A stretch of DNA of 40,694 bases. Source: Phycicoccus sp. (GTDB taxonomy: Bacteria > Actinomycetota > Actinomycetes > Actinomycetales > Dermatophilaceae). The notes beneath the pieces were generated by a model. It saw nothing but the letters and a program-made list of their open reading frames with translations, did not search any database and was not told the DNA's origin. Below, piece by piece: positions 28,103 to 37,113 of this stretch. Where the stretch lies: the NCBI GenBank assembly GCA_017993715.1, contig JAGOME010000041.1, positions 1 to 40,694 on the forward strand, read 5' to 3'. Position 1 is the first letter of the stretch, and each line of letters opens with the position of its first letter. Made by a program: the position numbers and the translations under genes.

Positions 28103-28282
28103 CCGCGGAAACTTCACGCCCGCGCCGGCTATAACACCCGCGCACGTGAACAACCCGCGGCCCCCGCGGAAACTTCACTCGAGCGCCGGCTATAACACCC
28201 GCGCACGTGAACAACCCGCGGCCCCCGCGGAAACTTCACGCCCGCGCCGGCTATAGCACCCGCGCACGTGAACAACCCGCGG
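28103..28282. repeat. Three 61-bp tandem repeats with internal dyad symmetry
   Basis: Copies lie at 28103-28160, 28164-28221 and 28225-28282, each 58 nt plus CCC spacer. Each begins and ends with CCGCGG and contains TTCACG and CGTGAA in mirrored positions (copy 1: 28113-28118 and 28145-28150; TTCACT in copy 2), with GGCTATAACACCCGCGCA in the centre. Copies differ at only a few bases (TCGAGC for CGCCCG in copy 2; TATAGC for TATAAC in copy 3). The block starts 10 nt after the DinB stop codon and no gene spans it. Confidence 0.9.
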
Positions 28283-28291
28283 GGCCGGACG

Positions 28292-28333
28292 CGCGAATGC
28301 CGCCCGCTCACAGGTGAGCGGGCGGCATTCGCG
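28292..28333. terminator. Bidirectional terminator built from two GAATGCCG octamers
   Basis: A perfect 20-bp stem (28292-28311 with 28314-28333) around AG lies between the convergent DinB and groEL genes. The stem is made of GAATGCCG on one side and CGGCATTC on the other, extended by CCCGCTCAC. There is no U-tract. Confidence 0.85.
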
Positions 28334-28365
28334 GTGCCGGAGAACCCGGCGGGACGAGCGCGGGA

Positions 28366-30132
<1,767 letters not shown>

Positions 30133-30145
30133 GGGAAAGTGATCG

Positions 30146-30439
30146 TCAGCCGACGATCGCGAGCACGTCGCGGGCGGAGAGGATGAGGTACTCCTGGCCA
30201 CCGTGCTTGATCTCGGTGCCGCCGTACTTGCTGTAGATGACCCGGTCGCCGACGTTGACGTCGAGCGGAACCCGGTTGCCCTTGTCGTCGATACGACCGG
30301 GGCCAACCGCTAGGACCTCGCCCTCCTGGGGCTTCTCCTTGGCGGTGTCGGGGATGACCAGACCGGACGCGGTCGTCTGCTCGGCCTCGAGGCTCTTGAT
30401 GACGATCCGGTCCTCGAGCGGCTTGATGGAAACCGACAT
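30146..30439 (-). CDS. groES: 10-kDa co-chaperonin GroES
   Basis: The protein has 97 aa. [43 protein letters not shown] is the mobile-loop half that contacts GroEL, and [15 protein letters not shown] and [14 protein letters not shown] finish the beta-barrel. AAGGA lies upstream of the ATG (cacgaaggacactc). It is the first gene of the groES-groEL operon, under two CIRCE operators. Confidence 0.98.
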   Translation of the reverse strand: MSVSIKPLEDRIVIKSLEAEQTTASGLVIPDTAKEKPQEGEVLAVGPGRIDDKGNRVPLDVNVGDRVIYSKYGGTEIKHGGQEYLILSARDVLAIVG

Positions 30440-30533
30440 GAGTGTCCTTCGTGAAAGTGTCTGCGTGGACTAGTGGACTACGGTGCGCCGCGGATTTCGG
30501 ACGCCGTCGCGGGGGTCGTCGTCGGCCGAGGCG

Positions 30534-30560
30534 CTGGCACTCACCCAGGGCGAGTGCCAA
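30534..30560. promoter_or_regulatory. CIRCE operator 1 (HrcA site)
   Basis: CTGGCACTC (30534-30542), 9 nt, GAGTGCCAA (30552-30560): the CIRCE inverted repeat with one mismatch in the outer pairs. It lies just downstream of the predicted groES start site, so HrcA should block transcription here. Confidence 0.9.
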
Positions 30561-30567
30561 TGCCACC

Positions 30568-30597
30568 AATGTAGGTTTGTCGCTGGCACTCGGTCAA
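30568..30597 (-). promoter_or_regulatory. groESL promoter
   Basis: On the minus strand TTGACC (30592-30597), an 18-nt spacer and TACATT (30568-30573) give a start near 30561. The -35 sits inside the spacer of CIRCE 2 and the start point is next to CIRCE 1, so the promoter is bracketed by both operators. Confidence 0.7.
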
Positions 30598-30609
30598 CTT
30601 GAGTGCCAA
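30583..30609. promoter_or_regulatory. CIRCE operator 2 (HrcA site)
   Basis: CTGGCACTC (30583-30591), 9 nt, GAGTGCCAA (30601-30609), the same half-sites as CIRCE 1 and 49 bp away from it. Its right edge is 31 bp from the methyltransferase start codon. Confidence 0.9.
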
Positions 30610-30640
30610 TTCCTGGCGAGGTGGAAGGCTGTGCCCCCTG

Positions 30641-31879
30641 ATGGACGTCGGCACTGTGCGCTCACTCGCCAGCCCCTGGGGCCGCGAGTTGCTCGCCGCG
30701 CTCCCGCCCTATGACGCGGGGGCTGTCTTCGCTCAGTCGACCCGCCTACGCGACCAAGGGGTCCCCGCAGAGCTCGTCGCTGCCCTGCTCACCCAACAGC
30801 GGCTGCGGGCCCGGGCGGTCGCGAAGTTCGGCGAGTTCGCTGCCGATCTGCTCCTCACGTCCGACGGGCTCGAGCAGGCCACCCGACTCGAGGTCGCGAC
30901 GACCCACGCACGCCGGTATGCAGCCGCCTCCCTGGCCACCGTGCACGACCTCGGGTGCGGGATCGGGGCCGACGCGCTCACCCTCTCGGTCCTCGGCGTG
31001 ACCGTGGCCGCCGTGGACATCGACCCGGTCACGGCGGCGGTCGCCGATGCCAACCTGCGCCCCTGGCCTGACTCGCGCGCGAGGGTGGGGCGGGCCGAGG
31101 ACTTTGTCGCGCCGGTTGATGCCCTGCGAGACCGCGTTGGCGTGTGGCTGGACCCCGCCCGCCGATTGCCCGGCGTCACAGATCCGCAGGGCCGCACCCG
31201 ACGGACCTTCAGCCTCGACGGCATGTCGCCGACGTGGAGCACGGTCGTGGAGTTGGCCACCTCCGTCCCGGCGACCGGAGTCAAGCTCAGCCCCTCGTTC
31301 CCGCATGACCACATCCCGCTCGGCACCGAGGCCCAGTGGACCTCGTGGAACGGCGACGTCGTCGAGTGTGCGATCTGGTGGGGACCGCTGGCCCGGACCC
31401 TGGGTCGCACCGCCCGGCTCCTCTCGCACACCGGACATCCTGTCGAAGTCGACGAGTCGATGGCCGAAGAACACGTGCCGCAGGCTCGGGGAACCACCGA
31501 CATCGGCGCCTGGCTGTATGAGCCGGATCGGGCGTTGCTGCAGGCCGGTCTGACCGGCGCAGTCACGGCCGCCGTGGACGGGCGCGAGGTCGATGCCGGG
31601 CTGGGCTACGTGATCGCCGATCGCGACGTGGACCTGGCCTTCGCCCGCCGGTTCGCGGTCCACGAGGTACTCCCCCTGCACGTGCCCACCCTGCGCACGT
31701 GGTTGCGCGAGCGCGGTGTCACCGGCGTGACCATCAAGAAGAGAGGTGTGCGCTTAGACGACGACCACCTGCGCAGCCAGCTCAAGATCGGGCGCGGTGC
31801 CGGCTCCGGCGCCCAGGCGACCGTCGTGCTGACCCGCGTGGCCGGTGGCCAGGTCGCCCTGGTCGTCGACCCCGCCTGA
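30641..31879 (+). CDS. Class I SAM-dependent methyltransferase with THUMP-like domain
   Basis: The protein has 412 aa from ATG 30641. VHDLGCGIGADALTLS (motif I) and VAAVDIDPVTAAVADAN (motif II) define a Rossmann methyltransferase, and VWLDPARR fits the DPPR-like catalytic motif IV. The C-terminal region (about 290-412) resembles the THUMP-like domain of a family usually annotated as class I SAM methyltransferases of tRNA or rRNA type; the RNA target is unknown. The gene is divergent from groES and starts 31 bp from CIRCE 2. The longer ORF from 30599 would begin inside CIRCE 2. The ribosome site is poor (GGAAGG, 13 nt away). Confidence 0.85.
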   Translation: MDVGTVRSLASPWGRELLAALPPYDAGAVFAQSTRLRDQGVPAELVAALLTQQRLRARAVAKFGEFAADLLLTSDGLEQATRLEVATTHARRYAAASLATVHDLGCGIGADALTLSVLGVTVAAVDIDPVTAAVADANLRPWPDSRARVGRAEDFVAPVDALRDRVGVWLDPARRLPGVTDPQGRTRRTFSLDGMSPTWSTVVELATSVPATGVKLSPSFPHDHIPLGTEAQWTSWNGDVVECAIWWGPLARTLGRTARLLSHTGHPVEVDESMAEEHVPQARGTTDIGAWLYEPDRALLQAGLTGAVTAAVDGREVDAGLGYVIADRDVDLAFARRFAVHEVLPLHVPTLRTWLRERGVTGVTIKKRGVRLDDDHLRSQLKIGRGAGSGAQATVVLTRVAGGQVALVVDPA

Positions 31880-31937
31880 TCACCCGTCCCCACCCGATTC
31901 CCGGCCCATCCTCTCCTGTCGCCGCCGATGCTCGGAC

Positions 31938-31952
31938 CTTGACCGGGTCAAG
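31938..31952. promoter_or_regulatory. Operator-like palindrome upstream of the S1C protease gene
   Basis: CTTGACC-G-GGTCAAG is a perfect 15-nt inverted repeat. A second, 7-bp hairpin GACCACC/GGTGGTC (32017-32035) lies in the presumed leader just before the ribosome site. TATGGT (32002-32007) could be the -10. Confidence 0.45.
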
Positions 31953-32054
31953 CACATCTCACTGCCCCAGATCCGGGGGGCGCCAGGTCCGTGGGCTCGG
32001 CTATGGTGCCTTCGGAGACCACCGCGGGGGTGGTCCCGGGGGAAGGTGGCGGCC

Positions 32055-33905
32055 ATGTCGCGCTTGCAGTCGGCGTCTGGGACGCATGTGGAGGCGCGCG
32101 GAGCGCGCCGAGTCATCACGGCATTCGCGATCACGCTGGCCGTTCTGGCCTCGTTGCTCGCGCCGACGACCGCTGTGGCCTCGGAAACCGCCACGCCATC
32201 CCCCGCCATCTTGGCCGCCCAGACATATCCCGGGATCCAGCTCGTGCAGGTCGACTGGACGTCGACGATTTCGGTCCCCGACGCCACCTTGGACGAGGCC
32301 GCATTCCAGGCCCTCATCGAACGGCTGACCCTGCAGGCGCTGTCGGGAAGCATCGGTATCTCCGATCCGGAGGTGCTGGACGCGATGGTCGCCGAGATCG
32401 TCAAGGACCCCTTCCGCTACTTCCTCCCGGCGGACACGACCCAGACGGTGGATGTGGCCCTGAGCGGCTTTGGCACGGGTTTCGTTGTCAACCCCGACGG
32501 CTATCTCGTCACCGCCGCCCATGTTGTCGACCCGGGCACCGAGGAGCTGACCTACGAGTTTGCGCGCTCGGGTTTGGTCGACATCGTGCAGCAGGAGATT
32601 GACATCGCTGCGTCCGAGGGGACGTTCTCCCAGCAGAATCTCGATGACTGGGCCGATGCCATGTTCACCTGGTATGCCCACTACGCCACGATCGGCGACA
32701 TCCAGACCAGCGTCACGGCCCAGGTGGGTGTCGCTGTGGCCGGCATCGACAAGACGATGCGCGGCCAGCCAGTCGAGGTCATCAGCGTGGGCGAGGCCTA
32801 CCCGGGCAAGGATGTCGCGTTGCTCAAGCTTGACGGAGCCAACCGCATCCCCACGCTCCCCTTGGGCCAGGACTCCGACGTCTCCGAGGGCTCGACGCTG
32901 CACGTTGCCGGCTATCCGGCGGCCTCGACGTTCTCGTCGGGGATGTCCGCAGACTCCGAGGTCCAGCCGACCATCACCCAGGGCCCACTGACCGCGATCA
33001 AGGAGACGGCGGGCGGCGTGCCCATCTTCCAGACCCAGGCCCCGGCGAGCCCCGGCAACTCCGGCGGGCCGGTCCTGGATGACCAGGGCGACGTCATCGG
33101 CATTCTCGTCGCCGCGGCCGTCGATGACGGCGGGGTCGCGCTGGAGGGCCAGGAGTTCGTCATCCCGATCAGCGTGGTGCGTCAGATGCTCAACGAGAAC
33201 AACATCACCCCCGCGCCGAGCGAGACAACCACTGCCTACACCCAGGCCCTGCGCGACTACGACCGCAAGTACTACGAGCGCGCGATGCCGGAGTTCCAGC
33301 GGGTCAAGGCCCTGTACCCCGAGCACCCCTACGTCAACGAGTTCATCGCCAACACCCAGACGGCCATTGACCAGGGTAAGGACGAGACCCCCACGTCCAT
33401 GCTGGTCTGGGGTGGGATCGGCGGCGGTGGGCTCCTGCTCCTGCTGCTGATCGGAGGGGGAGTCTTCCTCGTCCTGCGCAACCGCAAGAAGTCGCACGCT
33501 CCACGCTCGATGCCGCAGGGCGCCACCCAACCGGTTCACGCCGGAGCCCCGGGGCCTTGGGGCCAGCCAAGCAGCCAGGGCTATCCCGGCCAGCCGGGGC
33601 AGGGCTACCCACAGGCTCCGCCGCCCGGCGGCTATGCGGCGCCGGGCCAGCAGGCACCGGGCTATCCGGCCCCCGGACAGCAGCCTCCTGCCTACCCCCA
33701 ATCCGGCTACCCAACTCCGGGACAGCAGTCGCCCAGTTATTCGGCCCCCGGACAGCAGGGACCGGGCCACCAGCCCGCGCCAGGACAGCAGGCACCTGGT
33801 TACCCACCGCCGGGTGCCCAGCCGTCCGGCTATCCACCCCCTCCGGGGACCGCACCTGGCCAGGCCCCGCCACCCGCGGGCACCAGCGGCCCACCCCAGC
33901 CCTGA
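32055..33905 (+). CDS. Trypsin-like serine protease (S1C/DegP-type core) with cytosolic Pro/Gly/Gln-rich tail
   Basis: The protein has 616 aa from ATG 32055. An N-terminal signal sequence (ITAFAITLAVLASLLAPTTAVAS, about 21-43) leads to an exported trypsin-fold domain with the triad His156 (TAAHVVD), Asp253 (KDVALLKLD) and Ser336 (PGNSGGPV). A loosely TPR-like helical stretch (390-445) links to one transmembrane helix (about 450-475) and a basic RNRKK stop. The last 130 residues would be cytoplasmic and consist of PGQQ/PGYP-type repeats rich in Pro, Gly, Gln and Tyr. No PDZ domain is seen. This topology suggests that the tail docks to cytosolic partners; that is inference. Confidence 0.9.
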   Translation: MSRLQSASGTHVEARGARRVITAFAITLAVLASLLAPTTAVASETATPSPAILAAQTYPGIQLVQVDWTSTISVPDATLDEAAFQALIERLTLQALSGSIGISDPEVLDAMVAEIVKDPFRYFLPADTTQTVDVALSGFGTGFVVNPDGYLVTAAHVVDPGTEELTYEFARSGLVDIVQQEIDIAASEGTFSQQNLDDWADAMFTWYAHYATIGDIQTSVTAQVGVAVAGIDKTMRGQPVEVISVGEAYPGKDVALLKLDGANRIPTLPLGQDSDVSEGSTLHVAGYPAASTFSSGMSADSEVQPTITQGPLTAIKETAGGVPIFQTQAPASPGNSGGPVLDDQGDVIGILVAAAVDDGGVALEGQEFVIPISVVRQMLNENNITPAPSETTTAYTQALRDYDRKYYERAMPEFQRVKALYPEHPYVNEFIANTQTAIDQGKDETPTSMLVWGGIGGGGLLLLLLIGGGVFLVLRNRKKSHAPRSMPQGATQPVHAGAPGPWGQPSSQGYPGQPGQGYPQAPPPGGYAAPGQQAPGYPAPGQQPPAYPQSGYPTPGQQSPSYSAPGQQGPGHQPAPGQQAPGYPPPGAQPSGYPPPPGTAPGQAPPPAGTSGPPQP

Positions 33906-33978
33906 CCACGGCAGCGTCGAGATGGCGGCCCAGCACGTGGGGGTTCGCCATCGCAAGGCTGGAATGCCGCCGCGCCCC

Positions 33979-34806
33979 TCACAGGACGGGGTTGGGTTGG
34001 GCCCCGTGGTGTTGGACCGCTGCTGCGCCGGCGGCGAGCGCTGCGGACATCGCAGCCTCCCGGTCGACATCCGCCGCCAGCGCCGCCGCGAGAGCGCCAC
34101 AGAACGCGTCTCCCGCGCCGGTCGTATCCACGATGTCGGCCGCCGGCACGGCCCGAGCGGGGTAGGTTGCGCCATCCCATGAGGCACCACTCGCGCCAAC
34201 GGTGACGAGCAGCGAGCGGGGCACGGCCCCGGACTCGGCCAACGCCGCGGCCTCGTGTTCGTTGGCGATGAGGGGGTCGGCCAGCGCGATCACGTCGGCG
34301 GGCAGCGATGCGTACGGAGCGGCGTTGATGAGGACTCGGGCACCACGGTGGGAGGCGTGCCGGGCGGCTGCACTGACCGTCGCCAGCGGGATCTCGAGCT
34401 GGCAGAGCAGCACGTCACCGGGGCCGATGTCGCCGAGCGACTGCAGGGCCGCCTCGCGAACCGCAGCGTTGGCCCCGGGGACGACGATGATGGAGTTCTC
34501 ACCGTTGTCCGCGACAGCGATGAGGGCATGGCCGGAGGGTCCGTCGACGACCTGCACCCGTCCGACATCGATGCCGAGCCCCCCGAGTCGATCCAGATAT
34601 GCCTGTCCCGCTTCATCGCTGCCGATCGCTCCGATGAACACCACGTCGGCCCCGGCGGCGGCGGCCGCCACCGCTTGGTTGGCGCCCTTGCCGCCGGCGT
34701 AGCGCTCGAGTCCCTCTCCCAGAACCGTTTCGCCAGGCGCGGGATGCTGATCGACCCGGGTGACGAGATCAACATTCATCGACCCCAACACCACAACGCG
34801 GCTCAT
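33979..34806 (-). CDS. rbsK: Ribokinase (PfkB family)
   Basis: The protein has 275 aa. The N-terminus MSRVVVLGSMNVDLVTRVDQHPAPGET, the GGKGANQAVA motif and DTTGAGDAFCGAL with the catalytic Asp are diagnostic of ribokinase-like sugar kinases. It phosphorylates D-ribose to ribose-5-phosphate. It is translationally coupled to the upstream nucleoside hydrolase: ATG overlaps TGA by 4 nt (ATGA). Together they salvage ribose from nucleosides. The longer ORF to 35244 runs in another gene and is not used. Confidence 0.93.
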   Translation of the reverse strand: MSRVVVLGSMNVDLVTRVDQHPAPGETVLGEGLERYAGGKGANQAVAAAAAGADVVFIGAIGSDEAGQAYLDRLGGLGIDVGRVQVVDGPSGHALIAVADNGENSIIVVPGANAAVREAALQSLGDIGPGDVLLCQLEIPLATVSAAARHASHRGARVLINAAPYASLPADVIALADPLIANEHEAAALAESGAVPRSLLVTVGASGASWDGATYPARAVPAADIVDTTGAGDAFCGALAAALAADVDREAAMSAALAAGAAAVQHHGAQPNPVL

Positions 34807-35810
34807 GCCGGAGCCTCGATGGTGTCGAGCCACAGTCGCGCCAGGCGCGGCCCGTCGGCCCGCAGGGCCACGTCGACGAGAGCCCTCGCGGGACCGTGCG
34901 GGTCGTGTTCCATGTCGCCGACCCAGTCGCGGGTGTCCACGACGGTGCGGCCACGAGTCCAGGTGCCGCTCAACTCCACCCGGACCGGAAGGCGTTCGAG
35001 ATGCACGGCCTCGGGGTCCACGAGGAGGGCGACGGCGCCGGCATCCCCGATCGTCGATGCCGTGGCACCGAACCGGCGGCAGATGAAGTCGATGAGGTCG
35101 CCCGCGAGCGTCGTCATGGGGGTGCCGAGGTCCCGCAGCCGCCGGGCATCGTCGAGGGTGACCGACGGCTCGTAGAAGACGTCCAGGCCGTACATGGTCA
35201 CGGGAACGTCGTGTTCCACACAGGCGTCCAGCACGATGGCGCACGCCTCCGGGTCGTGGAAGACGTTGAACTCGGCCGCAGCCGTCGCGTTGCTCACCAT
35301 GGCCCCGCCACCCATGAAGACGATCCGCCCCAGCGCCGCGAAGGCCTCAGGATGGGTGCGAGCAAACAGGGCGATGTTCGTCAGGGGCGCGAGCGGGACG
35401 AGGGTGATCGGTGCGTCGGCGTCGGCCCCGGCGAGGGCAAGATCCCGCAGCAGGGTGACCGCGCCACGCGGGTCGGGCGATGCGGTGACCGGTGTCCGCC
35501 CGAGTCCGCCGAGCCCGTCCGCGCCGTGCACGTGGCGGGCGTCGACAGGTCGTTCCAGGAGGGGCCGGTGAGCGCCTATCCCCACGGGGACATCAGTGCG
35601 CCCCGCGGCCTCCAAAACGGCCAGCGTGTTGCGCACGACGTCGGACAGCGGCGCGTTGCCCCCGACGCAGGTGACCCCGCGTAGTTCCAGACCCGAATGC
35701 CGCGCCGCAAACATGAGGGCGCACGCATCGTCGACACCGGTGTCGACGTCGAGGACGACAGGAATCGGGGTGCGCTGTCCGGCGTCGATCGCGGGTTCTG
35801 GGGAGGACAT
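34803..35810 (-). CDS. Inosine-uridine preferring nucleoside hydrolase family protein
   Basis: The protein has 335 aa from ATG 35810. VVLDVDTGVDDACAL contains the DxDxGxDD calcium/ribose-binding motif of the family, VPLAPLTNIALFARTHPEAF is the second signature, and GDAGAVALL near the C-terminus holds a conserved Asp. It splits ribonucleosides into base and ribose, and ribokinase, whose start overlaps its stop, traps the ribose. The substrate base preference cannot be read from sequence. CACAAT 6 nt before the ATG may be a leaderless -10; a perfect ACGGG-ACT-CCCGT hairpin (35831-35843) lies in the 44-nt divergent gap to the GH3 gene. Confidence 0.9.
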   Translation of the reverse strand: MSSPEPAIDAGQRTPIPVVLDVDTGVDDACALMFAARHSGLELRGVTCVGGNAPLSDVVRNTLAVLEAAGRTDVPVGIGAHRPLLERPVDARHVHGADGLGGLGRTPVTASPDPRGAVTLLRDLALAGADADAPITLVPLAPLTNIALFARTHPEAFAALGRIVFMGGGAMVSNATAAAEFNVFHDPEACAIVLDACVEHDVPVTMYGLDVFYEPSVTLDDARRLRDLGTPMTTLAGDLIDFICRRFGATASTIGDAGAVALLVDPEAVHLERLPVRVELSGTWTRGRTVVDTRDWVGDMEHDPHGPARALVDVALRADGPRLARLWLDTIEAPA

Positions 35811-35842
35811 TGCCCCATTGTGTCCTCGCCACGGGACTCCCG

Positions 35843-35848
35843 TAGCGT
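35843..35848 (+). promoter_or_regulatory. -10 box of the GH3 lipoprotein gene, leaderless arrangement
   Basis: TAGCGT ends 6 nt before GTG 35855; no ribosome site lies between. Confidence 0.5.
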
Positions 35849-35854
35849 GCAGGG

Positions 35855-37102
35855 GTGCCCACCACGTCGACAGTCCTGCGCCCACGGCGCCGCACGACCC
35901 TGGCCGTCGTGGTGGCCGCTCTGGTCATGGGGACCACAGCCTGCTCAAGCGACTCCACGGGGACGAGCGCAGCCCCGACGTCCGCGACGCCAAGCGGGAG
36001 GGCAACATCGGCCAGCGCCACGCCGAGCGCCAGCACGCCCAGCCCGGCACCGGCCACGTGTGTCCAGACGTTGGCCGCGGGCCTGACCCCGGACCAGCAG
36101 GCCGGTCAACTCGTCATGGTGTCCCTGTCTGCCGGGTCGCCGGGAGCCGCGCTCGGTCCGGCCGTCCAGGGCGCCCATGTGGGCAACGCGCTCTACCTCG
36201 GCGGCTGGCGCAGCGGACACGCTGATGTGACCGCGACCTCGCAGATCCTTCAGGGCCTGGCGACCCCAGACGCGACGGGCGGCATTCCCCTTCTCCTGGC
36301 CGCCGATCAGGAGGGTGGCGCGGTCCAGCAGCTCAAGGGGACCGGTTTCACGACCATCCCCTCGGCCCTCGATCAGGCAACGCAGGGCCCGGCGTCGGTG
36401 ACGGCTCTGGCCACGCAGGTCGGGTCGGAGCTGGCCTCGGCCGGGGTCAATGTCGATCTGGCGCCGGTTGCGGACACCGTGCCCGCCGAGCTCGGCAAGG
36501 CCAACGAGCCGATCGGCCAGTGGGGTCGCCAGTACGGCTTCGACCCAGCGTCCGCCGCGGCCGGCTCGGATGCCTTCGTCCAAGGCCTCCAGGCCGCGGG
36601 GGTGGCCGCGACCCTGAAGCACTTCCCCGGCATCGGACGCATCCAGGGCAACACCGACCTGACCGCCCAGGGCATTGTCGACCCGGTCATGACCGCCGAC
36701 GACCCCTACCTTGAGCCGTTCCGCAGCGGTATCGCGCAGGGCGCCCAGCTCGTCATGCTCTCATCCGCTGTCTATCCCAACCTCGACCCGGACAACCCGG
36801 CCATGTTCTCCGCGGCCATCGTCAACGGCCTGCTCCGCACCGACCTGGGATTCACCGGCGTCGCCATCACGGACGACATCAATGCCGTTGCCGTGCAAGG
36901 GATTCCGGTGACCGATCGCGCGACGCGGTTCATCGCGGCCGGAGGCGATATCGTTCTGACCGGTGACACGTCGTCGGCCGGGGCCTTGGTCGCCGCCATC
37001 CGCGACAGAGTCGCCGCCGACACGGCATTCGCGAATGCCGTGGCCGTGTCGACGCAGCGGGTGTTGGCCCTCAAGCAGGAACTCGGCCTGATCTGCCAGT
37101 AG
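35855..37102 (+). CDS. GH3-family glycoside hydrolase lipoprotein (NagZ-like)
   Basis: The protein has 415 aa from GTG 35855. A signal peptide ends at GTTAC (C30), a lipobox-like motif, followed by an Ala/Ser/Thr/Pro linker to about 68. The TIM-barrel GH3 N-domain has AADQEGG, ATLKHFPGIGR and GVAITDDINAVAV, where the first D of TDD is the expected nucleophile Asp. The DSH triplet that carries the acid/base His in classical NagZ is not present: the loop reads GNTDLTAQG. NagZ cleaves beta-N-acetylglucosamine from muropeptides; a surface lipoprotein version could act on peptidoglycan or other glycans. A 22-bp palindrome lies near its 3' end. Confidence 0.87.
   Translation: MPTTSTVLRPRRRTTLAVVVAALVMGTTACSSDSTGTSAAPTSATPSGRATSASATPSASTPSPAPATCVQTLAAGLTPDQQAGQLVMVSLSAGSPGAALGPAVQGAHVGNALYLGGWRSGHADVTATSQILQGLATPDATGGIPLLLAADQEGGAVQQLKGTGFTTIPSALDQATQGPASVTALATQVGSELASAGVNVDLAPVADTVPAELGKANEPIGQWGRQYGFDPASAAAGSDAFVQGLQAAGVAATLKHFPGIGRIQGNTDLTAQGIVDPVMTADDPYLEPFRSGIAQGAQLVMLSSAVYPNLDPDNPAMFSAAIVNGLLRTDLGFTGVAITDDINAVAVQGIPVTDRATRFIAAGGDIVLTGDTSSAGALVAAIRDRVAADTAFANAVAVSTQRVLALKQELGLICQ
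37021..37042. repeat. 22-bp perfect palindrome of two opposed GAATGCCG copies
   Basis: The core ACGGCATTCGCGAATGCCGT with C and G flanks is a perfect palindrome inside the GH3 coding sequence, encoding ADTAFANAVA. It uses an AAT Asn codon and GCA Ala codon, which are uncommon in this GC-rich DNA. Confidence 0.85.
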
Positions 37103-37113
37103 TCCGCGGGCCC

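Noticed and set aside
28103-28282. CRISPR-like array
   Set aside because: The units are adjacent with only a CCC between copies and no unique spacers; mirrored ends suggest an ordinary tandem repeat.
32001-34199. Long open frame antisense to the S1C protease (732 aa)
   Set aside because: It is in the shadow of the protease reading frame in GC-rich DNA; translation is low-complexity and has no family motif or ribosome site.
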